Of a stretch of 64,000 nt of DNA, positions 1-7,500 are shown in pieces. How positions within the stretch are numbered: the stretch's first letter is position 1; every line of letters begins with the position of its first letter. The stretch is taken from NCBI GenBank assembly GCA_011050675.1, contig DRFI01000028.1, positions 1-64,000 on the forward strand, read 5' to 3'. The notes below the pieces were generated by a model. It saw nothing but the letters and a program-made list of their open reading frames with translations, searched no databases and was not told the DNA's origin. This DNA is from Maribacter sp. GTDB lineage: Bacteria > Bacteroidota > Bacteroidia > Flavobacteriales > Flavobacteriaceae. The position numbers were made by a program, and so were the translations under genes.

Positions 1-1
1 A

Positions 2-475
2 AAAATCAATAAAAATCTTACTGGCGAGATTGAGCGAATAGAAGGGGATATCAAAAAATTGATCCTTTCTGATGACAGGCTCAATAAAACGATCGGACTG
101 GTTACTTCTGTTACTGGAATAGGACAGATCACGGCACTTCATCTTACCGTTTTTACTAGCTTCTTCGCCAAATATGATAATCCAAAACAATTGGCTTGTT
201 ATTGTGGTGTCGTACCATTTGAATATACCTCTGGATCTTCTATCAATCGAAAATCCTGAATCCATCCGATGGCAAACAGAACACCCAAAAAACATCTCCA
301 TATGGGCGCCCTGGCTGCAATCAACCACGATCCCGAAATCAAAGCTTACTTTGAAAGGAAAGTCGAAGAGGGAAAAAATAAAATGCTTATCATCAATAAC
401 GTTAGGAACAAACTTGTCCATAGGATCTGTGCCGTCATTAAAAGACAGCAACCCTATGTCAAAAATGTAGCCTAA
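2..475 (+). pseudogene. IS110-family transposase, C-terminal part, interrupted by a stop codon
   Basis: The reading frame is open from the window edge and matches the C-terminal Transposase_20 domain of IS110/IS116/IS902 transposases. It shows the helix-hairpin-helix-like stretch SVTGIGQITAL, then KQLACYCGVVPFEYTSGSS, then MANRTPKKHLHMGALAAI, and ends in AVIKRQQPY. A TGA at 257-259 breaks the frame between GSSINRKS and IHPMANRT, and the same frame resumes directly after it. Family members usually have an Arg or a similar residue here, so a CGA to TGA change is a simple explanation. IS110 elements use a DEDD recombinase and lack classic terminal inverted repeats; I found none here. The N-terminal catalytic half lies outside the window. 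It sits on the same island as the integrase. I treat it as an inactive remnant. Confidence 0.85.
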
Positions 476-959
476 ATATTTTTGCATTTTTTCTAGATTT
501 TAACATGGAAATCCATCCCTTCATTTCATTTTGGGATTTCGAACTTTTTACCTGAAGCTAAAAAGCGTATTGAACAATACAATCCGACCACTTTTTTTAG
601 CATGGCAAATATCTGTTTTTTGGTGAATTCTTAGTATTCAAAAGAAAACAATGATATTTATTTAACCCCGTTCCTTATTGAACTACCACAAAATCGAAGC
701 CATATTCAATGGTTCTATTTGGTGTCTATTAGTTGCCAAAATGACATTTATCCAACTACTTATTATATCCAGAGCGTTTCCCTTTTCTTTTTTTTGATGG
801 TAGATTGTTTTTCTCTGGCAGCAGGTTCATTTAATATTAGCTGATACCTATATTGGTTTTTAAGATATTCCAATTACTTCCCATAGAGCCTTCGCTGTTA
901 CCTTTTCTGTAACTGCATCTAAAATTTCGATTGCGTAAGGACTTATAAAAGTGAGCGTT

Positions 960-979
960 CCCTGAGCGTAGCCGAAGGG
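960..979. repeat. REP-like hairpin CCCT...GCGTAGC...AGGG
   Basis: The 20 bases start with CCCTGAGCGTAGCC and end with AGGG. Outer CCCT pairs with AGGG around a loop containing GCGTAGC. Similar gagcgtag(c/t)cgaagg palindromes are, to my recollection, dispersed in Flavobacteriia intergenic DNA. Only one copy of this exact form is visible here, so dispersal is inference. Confidence 0.45.
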
Positions 980-1096
980 CGCGAATGGTTATGCAGTCCG
1001 TCTCAGGCTAAATTTTAAACCTTTGTGCAAGAAAGTAGAAGCTTACACAAGTGGTTAGCGAACGTAATTCTTAATTTTTACTTGGAAGTGTAGTGT

Positions 1097-1120
1097 TTCT
1101 TTCCAGCGTAGCGGAAAGAA
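1097..1120. repeat. Perfect 8-bp hairpin with AGCGTAGC loop
   Basis: TTCTTTCC at 1097-1104 and GGAAAGAA at 1113-1120 are perfectly complementary, with loop AGCGTAGC. The loop core GCGTAGC also occurs in the hairpin at 960-979, which suggests both belong to one palindromic repeat family. There is no T-tract on either side, so it is not an obvious terminator. Confidence 0.5.
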
Positions 1121-1288
1121 GAAACGAAATGAAAAGTCAAAATTGAGGATTGTGTTCAAGACCTATGGTATTGAAGCTCTTTCTCTGTAATGAAGTTTTT
1201 TCTGCGAAATGAAAGGGAATGTGCTGAATGGGTTTATCAATGGAATAGTGAAGTATACTACAAAAGTGTAATTTTCAATTTATTTCCT

Positions 1289-1307
1289 TTTTCATGTTAC
1301 ATGAAAA
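1289..1307. other. 19-bp perfect dyad downstream of the integrase gene
   Basis: TTTTCATGT, one central T, then ACATGAAAA form a near-continuous palindrome about 60 bases beyond the integrase stop codon. It could bind a dimeric protein. The base run that follows on the integrase strand is not a typical terminator tail. Its role is unknown. Confidence 0.35.
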
Positions 1308-1366
1308 CTCAAAAAAATGAAAATCCACTAAAATTGGGATAAAAATAATTCTAAAATGCACCTGCA

Positions 1367-2623
1367 TTATTCTAAACCATCATTTTGAGTAGCGGCTAAA
1401 TCTTTCTCCTCCTGTGCTAATTTCTCTTTTAGCATATTCATTTCGTCGCCAATTTTACTATCAAGGACCTTTGCATAAATCTGGGTTGTCTTTAGCGACC
1501 GATGCCCTAGCATTTTACTTACTGTCGCTATGGAAACACCTTTTGATAAAGTCACCGTTGTAGCAAAGGTATGACGGGCTAGGTGAGTGGTAAGATTTTT
1601 ATTGATTCCGCAAACGTCAGCAATTTCTTTTAGATAGGCATTTGACTTTTGATTTGTCATGACGGGTAAGACTCCATGACCATTCATCACATGTGGATGT
1701 TGGCTATATTTTTCAATAATCTTTTCAGCCGTAGGCAAAAGTGGAATACTACTCATGGCCTTCGTTTTCTTACGGGCTATTTTAATCCAACGGTCGCCGT
1801 TAATACCGATTACGATGTTTTCAAATTTCAAGAGCTTTACATCGGAATATGCCAAGCCCGTATAACAGCAAAAAACAAATATATCACGAACCAGTTCTAG
1901 TCGAGGCAAGAACGATTTTTTGTTTTGTAAGGTATCTAGTTCTGTTTGTGTCAAGTATTGCTTTTCCTTTGTTTTCCAGGATGCTTTCCAATAAAAGAAC
2001 GGGTCTTTGGTAATCCATTCATTGGCATATGCTATCCGGATAATCTTCTTGAAGTTGACAATATATTTTATTGCTGTGTTATGCTCTAAATTCTTTTTAG
2101 ATTTTAAATAAAACTCTAAGCCAGTAATAAATTTGTGGTCAACGGTACGGACATAGATGTCTTTGAGTTGAAACTTGTATGTTATATAATCAGATACATG
2201 CACATAAGCGGCTTTATATCGTTGTAGGGTGCCTTTGGTGAATCCTTTTCCAAGTAGACTTTCTATTTCATCATTGTGTTCCTTAAAAACCTCTAAAACC
2301 TGATATTCCTTTCCCTCTTTACCAAGATATGTGTTTTTTACCCTAGTTGCGGATATATCCTTTTCTTCGTTTAACAGGGTTTCATAGATTTTAAAAAGTC
2401 GATTTTTGACTACTTCGAGGAAACGATTAAAATTATAGACTTCTTCTGATTTACCTCTTAATTTTCCACTATGTGAATCCCATTTTTGTTCATTCACAGT
2501 TCGTCTTAAACTGAATTCAGCTCGTCTCGAATTCACTGTAATTCTACAGTAAATCATTACTTTTCCATCCGTATCGGATTCTCTTCTTTTAGGGTAAAAC
2601 AATATGTTTATTGCTGTAGACAT
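1367..2623 (-). CDS. Tyrosine recombinase (phage/ICE-type integrase)
   Basis: This 418-residue protein has the Bacteroidetes layout: an N-terminal arm-binding beta domain (about 1-95), a SAM-like core-binding domain (about 105-210) and a C-terminal catalytic domain (about 220-395). The catalytic H-x-x-R is H347/R350, the second His is H374 (LGHRS) and the nucleophile is Y383 in QIYAKV. The first catalytic Arg of the family would fall in CCYTGLAYSD, where Ala258 stands instead; IntDOT-like integrases of Bacteroidetes also lack this Arg. The gene lies 241 bases from the 3' end of tRNA-Asp and is read away from it, as expected for an island integrated at that tRNA. It is full length. Confidence 0.93.
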   Translation of the reverse strand: MSTAINILFYPKRRESDTDGKVMIYCRITVNSRRAEFSLRRTVNEQKWDSHSGKLRGKSEEVYNFNRFLEVVKNRLFKIYETLLNEEKDISATRVKNTYLGKEGKEYQVLEVFKEHNDEIESLLGKGFTKGTLQRYKAAYVHVSDYITYKFQLKDIYVRTVDHKFITGLEFYLKSKKNLEHNTAIKYIVNFKKIIRIAYANEWITKDPFFYWKASWKTKEKQYLTQTELDTLQNKKSFLPRLELVRDIFVFCCYTGLAYSDVKLLKFENIVIGINGDRWIKIARKKTKAMSSIPLLPTAEKIIEKYSQHPHVMNGHGVLPVMTNQKSNAYLKEIADVCGINKNLTTHLARHTFATTVTLSKGVSIATVSKMLGHRSLKTTQIYAKVLDSKIGDEMNMLKEKLAQEEKDLAATQNDGLE

Positions 2624-2716
2624 AGGTGACAGTTTGGAATAGTCACCGGAAGGTACGTAATTTAAATGTTAAAATTTGTTCGTAAGGGTTTCTTTAACAG
2701 TGAATTACAGCGATGG

Positions 2717-2787
2717 CGGTGCCTGTTTTCGAGCGGTGTTTATAGGCACCGTGAGAGGCACCTTTTATATGGTTTTAGATGGTGCCT
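2717..2787. repeat. Array of GGTGCC/GGCACC heptamers beside the integrase
   Basis: CGGTGCC (2717-2723), GGCACCG (2745-2751), AGGCACC (2756-2762) and GGTGCCT (2781-2787) lie within 71 bases between the integrase start and tRNA-Asp. The first two and the last two form inverted pairs; the outer pair can fold into a hairpin followed by TTTT. Short iterated sites next to an integrase gene and its tRNA target are typical of integrase arm-type or excisionase sites, which is my preferred reading. A terminator role for the last pair is the alternative. Confidence 0.45.
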
Positions 2788-2810
2788 TTTGATGTCAATA
2801 GAAATAAAAA

Positions 2811-2841
2811 AGCCTGTAAATCATTGATTTACAGGCTTTTT
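2811..2841 (-). terminator. Intrinsic terminator of tRNA-Asp
   Basis: AGCCTGTAAAT (2811-2821) pairs with ATTTACAGGCT (2827-2837) around a five-base loop, flanked by an A-run on the left and a T-run on the right. It therefore works on either strand. On the minus strand it lies directly downstream of tRNA-Asp and before the GGTGCC array. Confidence 0.85.
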
Positions 2842-2864
2842 AGTGTTATTTGGATTTCTCCAAG

Positions 2865-2938
2865 CGGTCTGGACGGGACTCGAACCCGCGACCCCCTGCG
2901 TGACAGGCAGGTATTCTAACCAACTGAACTACCAGACC
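2865..2938 (-). tRNA. tRNA-Asp (anticodon GTC)
   Basis: The minus strand folds into a full cloverleaf of 74 nt including the discriminator. The acceptor arm GGTCTGG pairs with CCAGACC and the discriminator is G. The anticodon arm is CCTGC-CTGTCAC-GCAGG with GTC in the loop, and the T-loop TTCGAGT is canonical. CCA is not encoded. The 3' end faces the integrase, so this gene is the probable integration target. Confidence 0.96.
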
Positions 2939-2955
2939 GTGGCGTTTAGCGAGTG

Positions 2956-2985
2956 CAAATATATGCAGTTATTTGAATTGCACAA
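2956..2985 (-). promoter_or_regulatory. Bacteroidetes promoter of tRNA-Asp
   Basis: On the minus strand TTG (2983-2985), a 19-base spacer and TATATTTG (2956-2963) match the TTG-N19-TANNTTTG consensus of the Bacteroidetes primary sigma factor, 17 bases ahead of the mature tRNA. Confidence 0.75.
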
Positions 2986-3010
2986 ACATTTTTTTTACTT
3001 TTTTTTCAGT

Positions 3011-3940
3011 CTAGAGAAATTTATTTCTTTCTACGAGAAAAGTATTGAGCACTGTAGAGAAATCTCGTTGTATATCTATCTCAACATATTTGATTTTATA
3101 TTGAGCGCATTTCATTTTTATATCATTTAAATATGTGGTAATACGTTCATTATAAGCTTCTTTAATATTGTCGGCATATAGGTCTAAATGTTCTCCGGTC
3201 TCAACATCGACAAATCTCTTGGGTGTATTTTCAAAATTGAAGAGTAATTCACGCTGTTTATCTATCGGATGAAAAAGTACGACATCATGCTTATTATATT
3301 TCAAATGACGCAGTGCTTCGAACAATTCTTCATCATTTTTTTCTGTTTGAAACATGTCCGTGAACAAAAATATTAGACTTCTACGCTTAATATTCTCTGC
3401 AATTTGATGTAAGTAGGTATATGTTTTAGTCTCCTTTGTTGGGTTTTTTGTTAAACTCACCTCATTCAATTGTGCCAATAGCATTTGAAAATGACGTTCG
3501 CTACCTTTTTCAGGAGCGTAGTAGTTATATTCATCAGAGTATATACTTAAACCTACTGCATCACGCTGCCTTTTAAGCACGTTCATTAATGCAGCAATGG
3601 CTAATACGCTAAAACCAATTTTGTTTAAAGAGTCAATACTTAAATTATCTATTTGAGGATAATACATAGATGCTGAATTATCTAGGATCATATGGCATCT
3701 TAAATTTGTCTCTTCTTCGTAACGCTTAGTATAGAGTTTATCTGTTTTGGCAAATAGTTTCCAATCTATATGTTTGGTGCTTTCGCCATTGTTATAGATT
3801 TTGTGTTCTGCAAATTCTGCTGAAAATCCATGAAAAGGACTTCGGTGTATGCCACTGATAAAACCTTCTACTACTTGGTTGGCAAGTAGCTCTAGATTTG
3901 AAAATAAGGTAGACTTGTTTAATTCTGATTGTAGATTCAC
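3011..3940 (-). CDS. DUF58 domain protein (vWA-like, MoxR-associated type)
   Basis: The 309-residue protein carries the DUF58 signature, with HIDWKLFAKTDKLY at about 57-70, followed by a von Willebrand A-like fold with the DxSxS metal-binding motif at D87-S91 (LDNSASM). Family members usually sit beside a MoxR AAA ATPase and help in protein or metal maturation at the membrane. No MoxR gene is adjacent here and no membrane segment is visible. The start is GTG at 3940; no closer ATG fits the conserved N-terminus. A bidirectional terminator separates it from trxA, so it is transcribed on its own or by read-through. Confidence 0.85.
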   Translation of the reverse strand: MNLQSELNKSTLFSNLELLANQVVEGFISGIHRSPFHGFSAEFAEHKIYNNGESTKHIDWKLFAKTDKLYTKRYEEETNLRCHMILDNSASMYYPQIDNLSIDSLNKIGFSVLAIAALMNVLKRQRDAVGLSIYSDEYNYYAPEKGSERHFQMLLAQLNEVSLTKNPTKETKTYTYLHQIAENIKRRSLIFLFTDMFQTEKNDEELFEALRHLKYNKHDVVLFHPIDKQRELLFNFENTPKRFVDVETGEHLDLYADNIKEAYNERITTYLNDIKMKCAQYKIKYVEIDIQRDFSTVLNTFLVERNKFL

Positions 3941-4002
3941 AATCTTAAAGATAGTAAAGACAAATCAACTATAAGGATAGGTCTAATAAAATTGACCCAA
4001 AT

Positions 4003-4032
4003 AAAAAGAGCTGGCATATGCCAGCTCTTTTT
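4003..4032. terminator. Bidirectional terminator palindrome after trxA
   Basis: A 30-base perfect palindrome with core AGAGCTGGCATATGCCAGCT is flanked by A5 on the left and T5 on the right. It lies directly downstream of the trxA stop on the minus strand. Confidence 0.85.
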
Positions 4033-4058
4033 ATTTATAATATTATACTTAGTAGTGG

Positions 4059-4376
4059 TTACAAAGCTGCATCAATAGCATCTGTGTAAACTTTCTTAGG
4101 TGAAACACCTACTTGTCTACTTACAATTTCGCCATCTTTGAATACTAATACGGTAGGTATGTTACGTACCCCGTATTTAGCAGCAAATTCTTGATTTGCA
4201 TCTACATCAACTTTACCAACAACAGCTTTGCCGTCATATTCAGTACTAACTTCGTCAATGATAGGACCTACCATACGACAAGGACCACACCATGCTGCCC
4301 AAAAATCTACTACTACTGGTTTATCGCTTTTTAAAACTACCTCGTCAAAAGTAGCATCTGTTATTTCTAATGCCAT
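4059..4376 (-). CDS. trxA: Thioredoxin
   Basis: The 105-residue protein is a complete cytosolic thioredoxin. The redox motif W-C-G-P-C has its cysteines at C30 and C33 within DFWAAWCGPCRM, and the cis-Pro loop appears as RNIPTVLVF. It reduces protein disulfides using electrons from thioredoxin reductase. There is no signal peptide, which argues against the periplasmic TlpA-type relatives common in this phylum. A promoter-like TAAATTTG precedes it and a strong terminator follows, so it is monocistronic. Confidence 0.97.
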   Translation of the reverse strand: MALEITDATFDEVVLKSDKPVVVDFWAAWCGPCRMVGPIIDEVSTEYDGKAVVGKVDVDANQEFAAKYGVRNIPTVLVFKDGEIVSRQVGVSPKKVYTDAIDAAL

Positions 4377-4399
4377 CTTATTTACTTTTATTGATTATG

Positions 4400-4407
4400 C
4401 AAATTTA
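4400..4407 (-). promoter_or_regulatory. TANNTTTG -7 element of trxA
   Basis: Minus-strand TAAATTTG followed by C lies 24 bases upstream of the trxA start codon and matches the Bacteroidetes -7 consensus. No well-spaced -33 TTG is visible, so confidence is moderate. Confidence 0.5.
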
Positions 4408-4586
4408 GTCAATTATTCTTCTGTTTCCTTACGGGCTTACAATTCGTTTTACCTATAATGGTATCAAGCTAATTTATCAATTTATATAGTTATTTTCTTA
4501 CTTTTTACTGCTAAATAAAAGTTATTAGTACGTAAAGACTTCATTGCCCTTTCATTATAAGCTTGTAAAATTTACAATAGTTTTGT

Positions 4587-7500
4587 CTAATTCAGCTTAA
4601 AGTGAACGTCTTGTTTTTCTAAAAGTTGTAATAACTCACTCGAAATCTGCACCTTTTGTTTCCTGCTATTTAAATTCACTTTTATTTTTTCTTCCATTTC
4701 ATAAACTATAAAATTGATATTGTGCTCTCCTTTATGATTGGTAAATGTCTCTTTTAAAGCTCTCACCTTTTCTTCTTTCAAATCGGCAATGTTCAGTTTT
4801 ATGGTAAGCTTTTTGGCGTAGGTTTCCATTACTTCTTGTAAAAGCATAAAGCTATTAAACTGCATTCTTGGATCTCCTTTTTTACCGGTATCCTTATTCA
4901 TCCATCCATCACGAACAAATAGCTTTACATAGGCAAAAGAATTAATCATCAAGAAGTGCCTAAATTTGAGGTACTCTTCCCCAAAAATCCTGAATTCATA
5001 AGAGTCAGTATAATCTTCCATGGTGAAAGCCGCCCAGCCTTTGCCGTTTTTTGAAACTCTATGTTGAACATCTGTGATTACAGCGGCAAACGTAAGTTCT
5101 CTATTTACGTAAGTTGGTAAATCATGCACACAGGCTATGTTGGCATTACAAAATGCTTTTACTTCGGTTTTGAAATCATCTAAAGGGTGACCAGAGATGT
5201 AAATACCGACAACTTCTTTCTCTCTTCTAAGTTTTTCCATCGTACCCCATTCTTCACATGGTGGTACTACGGGTTCTGGTATTTGAACTTCGCTGGCATC
5301 TCCAAATAGACTTACTTGGCTAGAGTTTTCGCTTTCTTGAAATTTAGCGCCATACTTTATAGTTTTCTCTAAAAATGTGATCCCATCTCCCTCGTCATGA
5401 AAATATTGAGCTCTATGTGTATCTCCAAAAGAATCAAAACCACCGGCAACAGCTAAACTTTCAAATGCTTTTTTGTTGGCTGCACGTAAATCGATACGTT
5501 TTGCAAAATCGAAAACTGACTTGTACCCACCTTCTTCTTTTCTGTTCTCTACAATTGTTTCTACTGCACCACGACCAACACCTTTTACAGCGCCCATTCC
5601 AAAACGAACAGCACCGGCATCGTTTACTGCAAATTTGTAGTAAGATTCGTTTACATCTGGTCCAAGAACATCTAAGCCCATACGTTTACATTCCTCCATA
5701 AAGAACGTAACCTGCTTAATATCATTCATGTTATTACTTAATACCGCAGCCATATATTCGGCAGGGTAGTGAGCTTTACAGTATGCAGTTTGGTATGCGA
5801 TCCAAGCGTAGCATGTGGAGTGGGATTTGTTAAAGGCGTATGCAGCAAATGCTTCCCAATCCTTCCAAATTTTTTCTAACTTATCAGCGGCATGTCCTTT
5901 GGCAGAAGCTTGTTCAATAAATTTCGGCTTCATTTTATCTAGAACGTGCTTTTGCTTTTTACCCATTGCCTTTCGCAAGACATCGGCTTCACCTTTTGTA
6001 AAGTCAGCCAATTTTTGCGATAACAACATCACTTGCTCTTGGTATACGGTAATACCATAAGTCTCTGCTAAATATTCTTCACAGGCATCAAGGTCATATA
6101 CAATTTCTTCGGTACCATGTTTACGGGCAATGAAACTTGGTATGTATTCCATCGGACCAGGACGGTATAATGCGTTCATGGCAATAAGATCGGCAAAAAC
6201 GGTAGGTTTAAGGGATCTCATGTGTTTTTGCATACCAGGAGATTCATATTGGAACACACCAACAGTTTCTCCTCTTTGAAAGAGCTCGTATGTTTTTATG
6301 TCATCTAACGGAAAATTCTCTGGATCTAATTCAACCCCGTGCTTGGCTTTTACAATTTTAACGGTATCCTTAATTAAGGTAAGTGTCTTTAACCCCAAGA
6401 AATCCATTTTTAATAAACCGGCATCTTCTACGACCGAGTTATCAAATTGGGTGCAGTACATTTCGGAATCTTTCGCCAAAGCCACTGGAACGAACTTCGT
6501 AATATCATCAGGTGTTATAATAACTCCGCAAGCGTGTATACCTGTATTACGAACAGACCCTTCGAGAATATAGGCTTGATTCAATGTTTCTGCTTCAAGA
6601 CCATCGCCCTTAGAAATCGCCAAAAGTTCATTTATCTTAGCTAAATCTTCTGCCCTAAATTTTGATTTTAAGATCTTTTCATCAACCCCGATAATCTTTT
6701 TTAGCTTAGACATATCGGGTATCAACTTGGCCATGCGATCTGAATCTTGCAATGGCAAATCTAAAGCACGAGCCGTATCTCGAATTGCAGATTTGGCAGC
6801 CATGGTACCGTAAGTGATAATCTGTGCTACTTGATTTGAACCGTATTTATCGATTACATAATCCATCACACGACCACGTCCTTCATCATCAAAGTCAATG
6901 TCAATATCGGGCATACTTACACGATCCGGATTTAGGAAACGCTCAAAAAGTAAATCGTACTTAATCGGGTCTAAATTCGTAATCCATAAACAATAGGCAA
7001 CAGCAGAACCTGCTGCAGATCCACGCCCAGGACCTACGGATACATCCATAGCTCTTGCAGCCCTTATAAAATCTTCCACAATCAAGAAGTAACCTGGGTA
7101 ACCGGTTTTCTCAATTACTTTAAGCTCAAAATCTAGGCGCTCATCAATTGAGGGTGTTATCTCTCCATATCTTTTTTTAGCACCTTCATAGGTGATGTGG
7201 CGTAGGAATTTGTTCTCCCCACGTTTACCATTATCCAACTTGTCTTCTGCGAACTGAAATTCTTCTGGAATATCAAAAGCGGGTAATAATACATCACGGG
7301 CAAGTGTAAAAGTTTCAACCTTATCTACAATTTCTTGAATATTGATAATTGCTTCGGGGATGTCCTTGAATAGCTCCTTCATCTCGTCCGAAGATTTGAA
7401 GTAATATTCTTGATTTGGTAAACCGTAACGATATCCTCGACCACGCCCTATAGGTGTAGCTTGTTTTTCTCCGTCTTTTACACATAAAAGAATATCATGT

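Larger units (their letters stand above)
476..1366. other. Non-coding stretch of the island with several hairpins
   Basis: About 890 bases without a credible gene lie between the transposase remnant and the end of the integrase gene. The stretch holds at least four inverted repeats: 960-979, 1023-1050 (8 of 9 bases pair around a 10-base loop), 1097-1120 and 1289-1307. No longer protein similarity can be recognised in any frame. It looks like degraded island DNA with REP-like palindromes. Confidence 0.6.

Noticed and set aside
1289..1307. The TTTTCATGT dyad as the core attachment site of the island
   Set aside because: No second copy exists near the tRNA-Asp 3' end, where the integrase should act.
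2843..3130. Plus-strand open frame of 95 codons
   Set aside because: It runs through the tRNA-Asp gene, its promoter and the end of the DUF58 gene on the other strand; there is no protein similarity.
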